Source of the DNA: Comamonadaceae bacterium
GTDB lineage: Bacteria > Pseudomonadota > Gammaproteobacteria > Burkholderiales > Burkholderiaceae_C
Direction of reading: 5' to 3'
Length of the DNA: 64,000 nt
Assembly: GCA_947450645.1 (NCBI GenBank)
Contig: CANFWH010000005.1
Span: forward strand, 38,081-102,080
The notes under the pieces: generated by a model
Databases searched by the model: none
What the model saw: the letters and a program-made list of their open reading frames with translations, nothing else
What the model was told of the DNA's origin: nothing
Part shown: piece after piece, positions 28,371 to 37,384 of the stretch
Numbering within the stretch: the first letter of the stretch is position 1
Layout: each line of letters begins with the position of its first letter
Made by a program: the position numbers and the translations under genes

Positions 28371-28386
28371 CTGATTAGATAGACAG
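28371..28386. promoter_or_regulatory. second, degenerate SOS box
   Basis: CTGA, 8 nt, ACAG: one mismatch to CTGT-N8-ACAG, and directly adjacent to the perfect box. Tandem boxes are known at lexA of enterobacteria, which makes a cooperative second site plausible. Confidence 0.5.
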
Positions 28387-28402
28387 CTGTATTTTTACAC
28401 AG
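28387..28402. promoter_or_regulatory. SOS (LexA) box
   Basis: CTGT, 8 nt (ATTTTTAC), ACAG: an exact match to the CTGT-N8-ACAG LexA box. It is 37 bp upstream of lexA and 23 bp upstream of the divergent asparaginase start, so it could control both. Confidence 0.85.
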
Positions 28403-28425
28403 ATTATGCACAGGTCAAGCAAAAA

Positions 28426-29268
28426 ATGATAAAAACTGCAACTAGTCAGCCAAACTTAACAATTTTGCTTTTGGGCACAGGCGGCACGATTGCTGGTCTA
28501 TTAGAAGATGGCTCGCAGGCCAAGCAGGACGGGGCTTACAAGAGTGCCATGTTGCTTGTTGAGGCGTTAATTCCAGCCTCCAATCACAGTATCATCAGCG
28601 AACAAATCGCTCAAATCGACAGCAAAGACATGAGCTTTGAGATTTGGGAGCGGCTACATGTTCGCATTTCGCAAGCACAAAGCGATCCCACGATTCACGC
28701 CATCGTCATCACCCACGGGACGGACACGATGGAGGAGACGGCGTACTTTTTGCACCGAACGCTCGTTTGTCTCAAGCCCGTGATCTTGACTGGCGCGATG
28801 CGACCAGCCGATGCAGCGGATAGTGATGGTCCGCAAAACATGGCGTTTGCTTTAGATCAAGCCGAGCAGCTTGGTGCTGGCGTTTGGGTTGCGTTTGCAG
28901 GAAAAGTTTTTTCGGGTGGCAATGTGCAAAAAGTGCATCCCACAAGGCTAGATGCGTTTGAGGGAAATTCTCCGCAAGCCTTGCCACGCGTGGCTTTGCA
29001 GCTACCCGTCGCGCACTGGCCGCGCGTCGAAATCGTGTTGAGCTATGTGGGTGCGAGCGGTGCTTTGGTCGATGCGCTCATCACGCAAAAAGTCGACGGC
29101 ATTGTCGTCGCAGGCACGGGCAACGCCACCGTGCATCTTGCGTTGCAGGCCTCATTAGATAAGGCTCGCGAAGCAGGGATTGCAGTCGTCCCGACCACGC
29201 GCTGCCTCGCGGGACGTGCTGTTCAAGCGCGGATTGATTTGATGCTTCGGCTTATGCAAAGAGCTTAA
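28426..29268 (+). CDS. L-asparaginase family protein
   Basis: 280 residues, short for the roughly 330-residue type I/II enzymes. Active-site motifs are present: LLGTGGTIAG with the first catalytic Thr, and THGTDTMEETAYFL with the second Thr/Asp pair; the C-terminal part carries VDGIVVAGTGNATV. It hydrolyses asparagine to aspartate and ammonia. No signal peptide is visible, so it is cytoplasmic. Its promoter region is shared with lexA. The stop overlaps the convergent RidA gene by 4 bp. Confidence 0.88.
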   Translation: MIKTATSQPNLTILLLGTGGTIAGLLEDGSQAKQDGAYKSAMLLVEALIPASNHSIISEQIAQIDSKDMSFEIWERLHVRISQAQSDPTIHAIVITHGTDTMEETAYFLHRTLVCLKPVILTGAMRPADAADSDGPQNMAFALDQAEQLGAGVWVAFAGKVFSGGNVQKVHPTRLDAFEGNSPQALPRVALQLPVAHWPRVEIVLSYVGASGALVDALITQKVDGIVVAGTGNATVHLALQASLDKAREAGIAVVPTTRCLAGRAVQARIDLMLRLMQRA

Positions 29269-29747
29269 ATTTCTACGATCATTTCAATTTCCACACACGC
29301 GCCAAGCGGCAGTTGTGCGACACCAAAGGCAGATCTGGCATGGCTTCCCACTTGATTGCCAAAAATTTCTGCAATGAGTTCCGAGCATCCATTGGTAACC
29401 AAATGCTGTTCGGTGTAATCGGGCGCCGAGTTGACGAGACCCATGATTTTGACGATGCGTTTGACAGCGTTTAAGTCTTTGCCTGAGGCTTTGCAAGCTG
29501 CCTCTAGTGTGCCCAAGAGGTCAATCGCCACGGCACGTGCAGCCGCATTGCCATCTGCGGTCATCATGTTCTCTCCGAGCTTGCCCGTCCAAACGCTGGC
29601 TGCACCAGAAACATATTTTTTAGCGATGTGGCCACTCAAAAAAATGAGATTGCCTGTTTGCACGAAAGGCACGTAAGCGGCTGCTGGCACGCCCACGGGT
29701 GGGAGGTTGATGTTTAGCGCTTTGAGTTTGTTATAAGGAGATGTCAT
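29265..29747 (-). CDS. RidA/YjgF family protein
   Basis: 160 residues, a little longer than classic RidA (about 130), as in the YjgF-like subgroup starting with a variable 20-residue leader. Core motifs: GNLIFLSGHIAK, the LGTLEAACKASGKDLNAVKRIVKI helix-strand region and the C-terminal GACVEIEMIV. The arginine expected for imine binding in the true RidA subfamily is not obvious, so it may be one of the non-deaminating Rid groups. TAAGGAG precedes the start. Confidence 0.85.
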   Translation of the reverse strand: MTSPYNKLKALNINLPPVGVPAAAYVPFVQTGNLIFLSGHIAKKYVSGAASVWTGKLGENMMTADGNAAARAVAIDLLGTLEAACKASGKDLNAVKRIVKIMGLVNSAPDYTEQHLVTNGCSELIAEIFGNQVGSHARSAFGVAQLPLGACVEIEMIVEI

Positions 29748-29783
29748 GATTTTCTTTCTGTGATTTGCTTGTAAAGTGCAGCG

Positions 29784-32219
29784 ATGTTAATAGCATTCTT
29801 TATAGGACTCATCGCTGGCGTGGCTTTGCAATTGCAACAAGCCACCCTCTGGCAGGGCACATCCTATATGGCTTGCGCAGCGCTTGCTCTGGTAGGGCTT
29901 TCTGGGTATAGCCTGCGGGCAAGCTGGCGAATTCGTTCCATTGTGTTTGTGCTTGCTCTCGTGCTGTCGTTTGGTCTTACGGGCTGGCGAGCAACAAACT
30001 ACTTGCAAGACGCGATTAATCCCGCGCTTGAAGGCGCGGACATCGAAGTCGTTGGCGTGGTGGGTGCCATGCCGCAGCGCTTAGACACGGGCCTGCGCTT
30101 TCGCTTTGAAGTCGAGGCTGCACATCTCAATGACAAGCCCGTCACGCTGCCTCCGCGTGTGCTGCTGTCTTGGTACACGCGCAGTTTTAACGACGATGGC
30201 TTGTCCTTCAATTTAGAAGATGCTGTCAATCAACCCAAAGCGGGCGAGCGCTGGCAGTTCACGGTGCGATTGAAAGCGCCGCATGGCAATAGCAATCCAC
30301 ACGGTTTTGATTACGAGCTGTGGATGTGGGAGCAGGGCGCAGGTGCATCAGGTTATGTGCGCGAAAATCGTCGGCAAACTCCGCCAAAGCGTCTTGGACA
30401 AGTCAATTGGAATGCGGCCTACAGCATGGAGCGTGCTCGGCAAGCCATACGGGATAAGGTCTTCCAGAGGTTAGGGGATGCGGCAGATCGCCCCGCCGCA
30501 GGTGTGATTGCGGCGCTAGTAGCAGGCGATCAAGCCGCCATTGAACGCCCAGATTGGGACATCTTTAGAGCGACTGGCGTGGCGCATTTGATGAGTATTT
30601 CGGGCTTGCACATCACCATGTTTGCGTGGCTCGCAGCTTTGCTCATTGGCCTTGCATGGCGGCGCTCGGTGCGATTCACGCCGCGCTTGTGTTTGGCGCT
30701 GCCAGCCGTTCACGCAGGACTGGTTGGCGGCCTCGCATTGGCGACGCTCTATGCGTGGTTCTCGGGCTGGGGCGTGCCCGCGCAGCGCACCATCTGGATG
30801 CTTGCCACGTTTTCGCTTTTGCGTCTTGTTGGTCTGCGCTGGCCGTGGTATGCCGCGTGGTTGCTCGCCGCCGTCGTGGTGCTGGCGGGTGATCCGTGGG
30901 CGATGTTGCAAGCGGGATTTTGGCTGTCGTTTGTGGCGGTAGCGGTGCTGTTTGCGTCGGATGGTAGCGATCAAAAAAGCAAAGCGTGGGCGATGCTTCG
31001 CGAGCAGTGGATCATCACGCTTGCGCTTGCGCCGTTGACGCTTTTGTTGTTTCAACAAGTCTCGCTGGTGGGTTTACTCGCCAATGCGGTGGCGATTCCT
31101 GCGGTGACGCTGGTCATTACGCCACTGGCGATGCTCGGCGTGTTTTTTGTACCGCTGTGGGATTTGGCTGCGCTGTGCATGGGCTGGCTTGCGCTGCTGC
31201 TCAAGTGGTTGGCAGCTTTGCCGTATGCGGTGTACACCGCGCCTGCGCCGCCGCTTTATTTGAGTGTGCTGGCGGTGCTGGGCGGCGTGTTACTGGTCAT
31301 CCCCGTTCAATCCATCAAACGCTGGCAAGCCTTATCAGCTAAGGCTTTTCTTGCAGCGCTGCTGATTACCCCTACATTTTTTTGGCAACTCACGCGTCCT
31401 GCAATTGGACAGTTTGATTTGCTTGCTATCGACATCGGGCAAGGCAACGCGGTACTCATCCGAACAGCACATCACAGCTTGCTCTTTGATGCGGGGCCGC
31501 GCTTTTCAAAGGAGAGCGATGCGGGCCATCGCACCATCGTTCCGTTATTACGGGCGCTTGGTGAAAAACTCGATGTGCTGATGCTCAGTCATAAAGACAG
31601 CGACCACACGGGCGGCGCACGCGCAGTACTGGCGATGCAGCCCGACGCCAAGGTAATGACGAGTGTCACCTTGCCCGCAGACCTTGCTGCGCTTGGCCTC
31701 CCCGAGGGCAGCCAGCCTTGCTTTGCAGGTCAAACATGGACGTGGGACGATGTGCGCTTTGATGTGATTCATCCTGGTCGCGAGGATTTAAATCCTGAGC
31801 GAAAACTGAAACCTAATGCGATTGCTTGCGTGCTCAAAATCACGAATGCGGACGCAGCCAAGCCGCAATCGGCGCTGCTCACTGCCGACATTGAAACCCC
31901 GCAAGAGCTTGCTCTGCTTGGCTTGCGAGCCGATTCTCTTCCTAGTACGGTACTACTCGTGCCGCATCACGGCAGCAAAACATCGTCTAGCGAAATATTT
32001 TTAGATGCCATCCGCCCTAGGTTTGCCATCGTGCAAGCGGGTTACCGCAACCGCTTTGCACATCCTCGTCCCGAGGTGATGGCGCGATACGACGAGCGCA
32101 AAATCCAAACCGTGCAATCCAGCAGTTGTGGCGCAGCAAGATGGGCGAGTGATGCACCCGATAGAGTGACGTGTCAGCGACAAACGGACATGCGATATTG
32201 GTGGCATCCGATACACTGA
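29784..32219 (+). CDS. comEC: ComEC/Rec2 DNA uptake channel protein
   Basis: 811 residues: N-terminal membrane segments and a soluble OB-like domain (about 60-215), a central competence domain with many helices and the HLMSISGLHITMFAWLAAL motif (about 268-285), and a C-terminal metallo-beta-lactamase-like domain from about 545 with SHKDSDHTGG and LVPHHGSKTSS. It carries incoming single-stranded DNA across the inner membrane during natural transformation. No other competence gene is adjacent, as usual for comEC in this group. Confidence 0.95.
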   Translation: MLIAFFIGLIAGVALQLQQATLWQGTSYMACAALALVGLSGYSLRASWRIRSIVFVLALVLSFGLTGWRATNYLQDAINPALEGADIEVVGVVGAMPQRLDTGLRFRFEVEAAHLNDKPVTLPPRVLLSWYTRSFNDDGLSFNLEDAVNQPKAGERWQFTVRLKAPHGNSNPHGFDYELWMWEQGAGASGYVRENRRQTPPKRLGQVNWNAAYSMERARQAIRDKVFQRLGDAADRPAAGVIAALVAGDQAAIERPDWDIFRATGVAHLMSISGLHITMFAWLAALLIGLAWRRSVRFTPRLCLALPAVHAGLVGGLALATLYAWFSGWGVPAQRTIWMLATFSLLRLVGLRWPWYAAWLLAAVVVLAGDPWAMLQAGFWLSFVAVAVLFASDGSDQKSKAWAMLREQWIITLALAPLTLLLFQQVSLVGLLANAVAIPAVTLVITPLAMLGVFFVPLWDLAALCMGWLALLLKWLAALPYAVYTAPAPPLYLSVLAVLGGVLLVIPVQSIKRWQALSAKAFLAALLITPTFFWQLTRPAIGQFDLLAIDIGQGNAVLIRTAHHSLLFDAGPRFSKESDAGHRTIVPLLRALGEKLDVLMLSHKDSDHTGGARAVLAMQPDAKVMTSVTLPADLAALGLPEGSQPCFAGQTWTWDDVRFDVIHPGREDLNPERKLKPNAIACVLKITNADAAKPQSALLTADIETPQELALLGLRADSLPSTVLLVPHHGSKTSSSEIFLDAIRPRFAIVQAGYRNRFAHPRPEVMARYDERKIQTVQSSSCGAARWASDAPDRVTCQRQTDMRYWWHPIH

Positions 32220-32241
32220 TTCTTTATTGAAAGGATCCATC

Positions 32242-33051
32242 ATGAATCAACCCACTCGCCGTTCACTTTTAAAAACGACCGCTGGCCTAGGAGCCACAGC
32301 GGGCGCGGCTTTGCTAGGTGCCTGCGCCACAGCCCAATCATCATCTGGCTTGGCGGCCACGCCTATTTTTAGCTTACCGATAACGACGGTTCCTATCGTT
32401 GGCAGCGCGCAATCTTTCCCTGTGCGCCGCATCTATTGCATTGGTCGCAACTACCGAGCACACTCGATTGAAATGGGCTCGAATCCTGATCGCGAGCCGC
32501 CGTTCTTTTTCCAAAAGCCAACCGATGCCATTCAATACATTGCACCGAATACCGTGGTCGATCATCCTTATCCGACGTTGACCAAAAACTACCACTACGA
32601 AGTGGAGTTAGTGGCAGCGCTAGGCAAAGGCGGTAAGAACATTCCGATTGATAAAGCACTCGATTTGGTTTACGGCTACGCGCTCGGACTCGACATGACG
32701 CGGCGCGATTTGCAGCGCGGCATGGGCGACGAAAAGAAGCCTTGGGAAATTGGCAAGAGCTTTGATCACTCTGCACCGATTGGCCCGATTCATCCTGTGT
32801 CAAGCATCGGCCATATTGGCAAAGCAGCGATTTGGCTCAAAGTGAATGGCGTGACCAAACAAAGCGCCGATCTTTCGCAAATGATCTGGAGCGTCGCAGA
32901 GCAAATTAGCAAACTCTCGCAAGCGTTTGAGTTGATGGCAGGCGACATCATTTACTCGGGCACGCCCGAAAACGTAGGCCCTGTCGTGCGCGGTGATGTG
33001 ATTGATTGCCACATTGATGGTTTGCCAAATTTGAGTGTGAAGATTGTTTAA
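32242..33051 (+). CDS. fumarylpyruvate-hydrolase-like FAH protein with export leader
   Basis: 269 residues from the ATG at 32242 (AAAGGA upstream). The N-terminus TRRSLLKTTAG is a twin-arginine motif and is followed by LLGAC with Cys28 as a possible lipobox. From about residue 50 it is an FAH domain close to NagK fumarylpyruvate hydrolase: YCIGRNYRAHSIEMG, DREPPFFFQKP, the metal ligands Glu/Glu in NYHYEVELV and Asp in LGLDMTRRDLQ, and SGTPENVGPV. FAH enzymes cleave C-C bonds of acylpyruvates in the cytoplasm; an exported form is unusual. A carbonic anhydrase gene follows. Confidence 0.85.
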   Translation: MNQPTRRSLLKTTAGLGATAGAALLGACATAQSSSGLAATPIFSLPITTVPIVGSAQSFPVRRIYCIGRNYRAHSIEMGSNPDREPPFFFQKPTDAIQYIAPNTVVDHPYPTLTKNYHYEVELVAALGKGGKNIPIDKALDLVYGYALGLDMTRRDLQRGMGDEKKPWEIGKSFDHSAPIGPIHPVSSIGHIGKAAIWLKVNGVTKQSADLSQMIWSVAEQISKLSQAFELMAGDIIYSGTPENVGPVVRGDVIDCHIDGLPNLSVKIV

Positions 33052-33065
33052 AGCACAATCTAGGC

Positions 33066-33737
33066 ATGTCACAAGCAAAAATTCTACAAAAACTATTTGA
33101 TAACAACCAAGCGTGGGCTGCGCAAATGGAGCGCGAGCAGCCTGGATTTTTTAATAAGCTTAAAGATCAGCAAAATCCCAAATACTTGTGGATTGGTTGC
33201 TCGGACTCACGCGTTCCAGCTAACCAAATTACAGGGCTCGCGCCAGGCGAAGTGTTTGTGCATCGCAACGTTGCCAATCTCGTGCCGCATTCCGATTTGA
33301 ATGCGCTGTCGGTCATTCAGTATGCGGTAGAGTTTCTCAAAGTGGAGCACATCATGGTGGTCGGACACTACGGCTGCGGCGGCGTGCAAGCCGCGTCGCG
33401 CGGCACACGCATTGGCCTTGCCGACAATTGGCTGCGTCACGTGATTGATGTGAAGCTACGCCATCGCCAGCGCTTGATGCACCTTTGCCAACACGACCAA
33501 GAAAACACGCTATGCGAAATGAATGTGATTGAGCAAGTCGGCAACGTCGCCATGTCTAACGTGTTGCAAGACGCGTGGGCACGTGGTCAAAATGTGTCGG
33601 TACACGGCTGGGTTTATGGCCTGAGTGATGGCTTAGTGAAAGACATGGACGTGACGATGAGTAAGCCTGATGAAGTCGTGAGCGTATTTAGCAACGCGAT
33701 TAAGCGCTACCCACGCGCAGACTCCCCAAACACTTAA
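33066..33737 (+). CDS. can: beta-class carbonic anhydrase
   Basis: 223 residues, normal for Can/CynT-type enzymes. Zinc ligands Cys45 (IGCSDSRVPANQI), His101 and Cys104 (GHYGCGGV), with the Asp47-Arg49 dyad. It interconverts CO2 and bicarbonate in the cytoplasm, supplying bicarbonate to carboxylases such as the methylcrotonyl-CoA carboxylase encoded next door (biotin-dependent). It starts 14 bp after the FAH gene and overlaps the convergent HMG-CoA lyase gene by 4 bp. Confidence 0.95.
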   Translation: MSQAKILQKLFDNNQAWAAQMEREQPGFFNKLKDQQNPKYLWIGCSDSRVPANQITGLAPGEVFVHRNVANLVPHSDLNALSVIQYAVEFLKVEHIMVVGHYGCGGVQAASRGTRIGLADNWLRHVIDVKLRHRQRLMHLCQHDQENTLCEMNVIEQVGNVAMSNVLQDAWARGQNVSVHGWVYGLSDGLVKDMDVTMSKPDEVVSVFSNAIKRYPRADSPNT

Positions 33738-34654
33738 GCGTTCAGGCGCTTCGTCATCAACGCTTTCGCAGCACGCGAGTTCGTCGGACGACACAGCGCA
33801 TCGCTAATGAATTGCCCCGCGTCGATGAGCGCATCTAAATCAATACCCGTTTCAATGCCCATACCGTGCAGCATGTAGACCACGTCTTCTGTCGCCACAT
33901 TGCCCGTTGCGCCTTTGGCATAAGGACAACCGCCTAAACCCGCAATCGACGCATCAAACGTCGCCACGCCCAGCTCTAGCGCTGCCAAAGTGTTGGCGAG
34001 TGCTTGGCCATAGGTGTCGTGGAAATGACCTGATACGTCAGCCAAATCAAACGATTTGAGCACCTGCTCAAACACACGCTGTACCTTGCGCGGTGTACCC
34101 GTACCAATCGTGTCAGGCACGCCCATATGCTGCACGCCCATGTCCTTTTGCGCCTTCGCGATGCGTCCCACGACCACGGGATCGACTTCACCTTCATACG
34201 GGCATCCCAGCGCACACGACACCGTCCCGCGCACATAAAGTCCCGCTGCACGAGCCGCTACAACCACGGGCGCGATGCGCTCCAAACTTTCGGCAATCGA
34301 GCAATTCGTATTCTTTTGGCTAAACGATTCTGTCGCGGCAAAGAACACCACAATCTCTTGCGGACGAAGCTGCAAAGGCATATCCAGCAAGGCTTCCAGA
34401 CCTTTCATATTGGGCACGAGTGCCGAGTAACGCACACCCGCCTTGCGCTCAATCCCCGCGAGTACGAGCACGTTGTCCTTCATTTGCGGCACCCATTTGG
34501 GCGAGACAAAACTGGTCGCTTCAATTTCCGTCAGTCCCGCGTTTTGCAGGCGATGGATCAGTTCAATCTTGATCTCGGTGGGCACGACTTGCTTTTCGTT
34601 TTGCAGCCCGTCACGCGGACCGACATCGACGAGTTTTACTTTGCTTGGGATCAT
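33734..34654 (-). CDS. liuE: hydroxymethylglutaryl-CoA lyase
   Basis: 306 residues. Motifs: VDVGPRDGLQNEK at the N-terminus, SGHFHDTYGQALAN with the metal-binding His pair, and GLGGCPYAKGATGNVATED carrying the catalytic Cys. It splits HMG-CoA to acetoacetate and acetyl-CoA, the last step of leucine degradation. It overlaps liuD by 4 bp (ATGA) and is the distal gene of the liu operon. Confidence 0.95.
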   Translation of the reverse strand: MIPSKVKLVDVGPRDGLQNEKQVVPTEIKIELIHRLQNAGLTEIEATSFVSPKWVPQMKDNVLVLAGIERKAGVRYSALVPNMKGLEALLDMPLQLRPQEIVVFFAATESFSQKNTNCSIAESLERIAPVVVAARAAGLYVRGTVSCALGCPYEGEVDPVVVGRIAKAQKDMGVQHMGVPDTIGTGTPRKVQRVFEQVLKSFDLADVSGHFHDTYGQALANTLAALELGVATFDASIAGLGGCPYAKGATGNVATEDVVYMLHGMGIETGIDLDALIDAGQFISDALCRPTNSRAAKALMTKRLNA

Positions 34655-36594
34655 GATTTCTCCTTCAATGTCAACAGTGCCGCGCCTTCTGCAACCTGCT
34701 CGCCCGCCGCGTAGAGCAGCTCACCCACCACACCGTCCGCTGGTGCGGTGATCGCGTGCTCCATCTTCATCGCCTCCATCACCGCAACGACTTGTCCCTT
34801 TGTCACGGCATCGCCTGCCTTGACCGAGAACGACACCACCTTGCCAGGCATGGGCGCGTTTAAACCGCCGCCCGCGTGAGCATCTTGAGCCGCGACCAGT
34901 GACAAGCGATTGATGTGTTTAACGATCGCGGCACCCTTGTCCATAAAGACGTGCATTTCGTCGGATGAATCATGTTTCAACGGATAGATGCTCTGTAGGC
35001 CAAGCGTAGATTGGCTTGCAAGAGCAAGAAGCTGGGAAGCCTTATAGGATTTGGCCTGCACGATACCGTTCATTTCAAAATCAAACCTACGCGTTGCTTC
35101 GCCATACGCACGCCAAGCGTCCATTTTAGAAAGCGGATCGTTGCCTTCGAAAGCTTTCTCGGTTTGAACGATGTGTGCCACTGCCGCTTCAATCGCGTCA
35201 ATATTTGCCACTGGATGCTGATCAAAAAGTACCGCCCGCTCACGCTCAATCAAAGCTGTATCCAGATTCGCCTTCGCAAACGATTCGCTACGAATCACGT
35301 GCCGCAAAAACTGTACATTGGTTTGTAATCCTACAATGTGCGTTTGACTCAAAGCCACGTCCAGCAAGGCTAGCGCCTCGTTACGACTAGGAGCGTGAAC
35401 GATCAACTTAGCAATCATTGAGTCATAAAACGGCGAGATCGTATCGCCTTCTCGTACGCCAGAATCCACTCGGACGTCCCCTCGTTCAAACGCCACATGC
35501 GCGCCATGTCTGTACAAGTACAAGGTGCCCGTTGCGGGCAAGAAATTGTTATCAGGCGACTCCGCGCAAATCCGCGCCTCAATCGCGTGACCTTTGATTT
35601 GCAATTGTTCTTGCGTGAGCGGCAACGGCTCGCCCGCAGCCACGCGCAATTGCCACTCCACCAAATCGAGACCCGTAATCGCTTCGGTCACAGGATGTTC
35701 CACTTGGAGGCGGGTGTTCATCTCCATGAAGAAGAATTTCATACCAGCGTCTGATTGCTCGACGATGAACTCCACCGTGCCCGCACCCACGTAATGCACG
35801 GCTTTGGCCGCTGCCACGGCTGCTGCGCCCATCGCTTCGCGCATGGTTTGCGACAAGCCTGGTGCTGGCGCTTCTTCCAATACTTTTTGATGACGCCGCT
35901 GCACTGAACAATCGCGTTCAAACAGGTAAACGCAATTGCCCTGCGTATCGCCAAACACTTGAATCTCAATGTGACGCGGACGCTGCACGTACTTCTCGAT
36001 TAGCACCGAATCATTACCAAAGCTGTTGATGGCTTCGCGCTTGCACGATGCAAGGCTAGCTGCAAAATCCGCAGCCTTGTCCACAATCCGCATTCCCTTG
36101 CCGCCGCCACCTGCGCTGGCTTTAATCAGCACGGGGTAGCCGATGCCATCGGCTTCGCGTTGCAACAGCGCGGCATCTTGATCGGCCCCGTGATAGCCTG
36201 GCACCAGCGGTACACCCGCCGCGCTCATCAATCGCTTGGACTCGGCTTTCAAGCCCATCGCCAAAATCGCGCTGGCTGGGGGGCCAATAAAGACAAGGCC
36301 TGCAGCCGTACAGGCTGTGGCAAACGCGTCGTTTTCAGATAAAAATCCATAGCCAGGATGAATCGCTTCAGCGCCCGTTTGCTTGGCCGCAGCCAAGATG
36401 CGCTCCCACTGCAAATAGCTGTCTTTGGGTGCGCTACCGCCGATATGAATCGCCTCGTCGCAACTCGTTACGTGCTTGGCGTTTGCATCAGCATCGGAAT
36501 ACACCGCCACCGTTTTGATACCCATGCGGTGGGCAGTTGCGGCGACGCGGCAAGCGATTTCGCCGCGATTGGCGATGAGAATTTTTTTAAACAT
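34651..36594 (-). CDS. liuD: methylcrotonyl-CoA carboxylase alpha (biotin) subunit
   Basis: 647 residues. Biotin carboxylase domain first (FKKILIANRGEIACRVAAT; ATP-binding KASAGGGGKGMRIV; ERDCSVQRRHQKV), then a BT/linker region, and a C-terminal biotinyl domain with EAMKMEH holding the biotinylated Lys. Subunit length and its neighbours (HMG-CoA lyase, methylglutaconyl-CoA hydratase, carboxyltransferase) point to MCC rather than acetyl- or propionyl-CoA carboxylase. It starts 4 bp after the liuC stop. Confidence 0.94.
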   Translation of the reverse strand: MFKKILIANRGEIACRVAATAHRMGIKTVAVYSDADANAKHVTSCDEAIHIGGSAPKDSYLQWERILAAAKQTGAEAIHPGYGFLSENDAFATACTAAGLVFIGPPASAILAMGLKAESKRLMSAAGVPLVPGYHGADQDAALLQREADGIGYPVLIKASAGGGGKGMRIVDKAADFAASLASCKREAINSFGNDSVLIEKYVQRPRHIEIQVFGDTQGNCVYLFERDCSVQRRHQKVLEEAPAPGLSQTMREAMGAAAVAAAKAVHYVGAGTVEFIVEQSDAGMKFFFMEMNTRLQVEHPVTEAITGLDLVEWQLRVAAGEPLPLTQEQLQIKGHAIEARICAESPDNNFLPATGTLYLYRHGAHVAFERGDVRVDSGVREGDTISPFYDSMIAKLIVHAPSRNEALALLDVALSQTHIVGLQTNVQFLRHVIRSESFAKANLDTALIERERAVLFDQHPVANIDAIEAAVAHIVQTEKAFEGNDPLSKMDAWRAYGEATRRFDFEMNGIVQAKSYKASQLLALASQSTLGLQSIYPLKHDSSDEMHVFMDKGAAIVKHINRLSLVAAQDAHAGGGLNAPMPGKVVSFSVKAGDAVTKGQVVAVMEAMKMEHAITAPADGVVGELLYAAGEQVAEGAALLTLKEKS

Positions 36595-36598
36595 ATTT

Positions 36599-37384
36599 TT
36601 AATTGTGATCTATCCAATTGGGCAAACGCTTTTGTAAAAATGCTTGCACGCCTTCCTTGCCTTGCGGACTTGAGCGGATGACCGCAATCTCTTTGACCGT
36701 ATGCGCGATGAGTTCATGTGTGATGGGTTTTTCAGCAACCGCGTCAATCAATTTTTTGGTAGCCCTTATGGCATCTGGGCTAGCGAGGCATAGTGTCCTG
36801 CAAAGCTTATCCACTGAGGCTTGCAGAGCATCCGCTGTGGTGACTTCGCTGACCAAACCCATGTCCATGGCTTGGCTAGCTGAAAAGCGATCCGCCGTTA
36901 GCCAATAGCGCTGCGCTGCACGCACACCCATGGCGCGAATCAAGTACGGGCTAATCGTGGCAGGAGCAAGCCCGATCTTGACTTCGCTGATACAAAACTG
37001 TGCGTTTGTTACGGCAACCGCCATGTCGCAGGCCGCGACCAGTCCTGTTCCGCCTGCATACACATCGCCTTGCACAGCAGCAATGGTAGGTTTTGGGCAG
37101 CTAGCGATGGCGTGCAGCATGGCCGCTAGTTTGCCTGCATCCGCCAAATTTTCGTTGTAGGAGTAATCCGCCATGCGACGCATCCAATTCAAATCTGCAC
37201 CTGCGCAAAAGGCGGAGCCTTCCGCGGCCAAAACGATGCAGCGCACATCAGGATTCAAACCCATATCTTGAAAGGCTTTGGTGAGTTCAGCAATCACGTC
37301 GTCGTTGAATGCGTTACGAACTTCAGGGCGATTGAGCGTGATACGCCCCACGTGATTGGCAACTGAAATGATGAGGTGTGTCAT
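36599..37384 (-). CDS. liuC: methylglutaconyl-CoA hydratase (enoyl-CoA hydratase family)
   Basis: 261 residues. Crotonase signature: GSAFCAGADLNWMRRM (the LNWM form is typical of the LiuC/AUH group), AVQGDVYAGGTGLVAACDMAV and SEVKIGLAPATISPY. It hydrates 3-methylglutaconyl-CoA to HMG-CoA in leucine breakdown. It sits between the two carboxylase subunit genes, with a dienelactone-hydrolase-like gene inserted just upstream (4-bp overlap). Confidence 0.9.
   Translation of the reverse strand: MTHLIISVANHVGRITLNRPEVRNAFNDDVIAELTKAFQDMGLNPDVRCIVLAAEGSAFCAGADLNWMRRMADYSYNENLADAGKLAAMLHAIASCPKPTIAAVQGDVYAGGTGLVAACDMAVAVTNAQFCISEVKIGLAPATISPYLIRAMGVRAAQRYWLTADRFSASQAMDMGLVSEVTTADALQASVDKLCRTLCLASPDAIRATKKLIDAVAEKPITHELIAHTVKEIAVIRSSPQGKEGVQAFLQKRLPNWIDHN

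Noticed and set aside
30516..31058. 180-residue basic reading frame antisense to comEC
   Set aside because: Arg/Lys/His-rich composition is that of an antisense shadow; comEC itself is clear in the other strand.
34127..34714. 195-residue reading frame opposite HMG-CoA lyase
   Set aside because: It is a shadow of the strongly conserved liuE/liuD genes, with no ribosome site or family resemblance.
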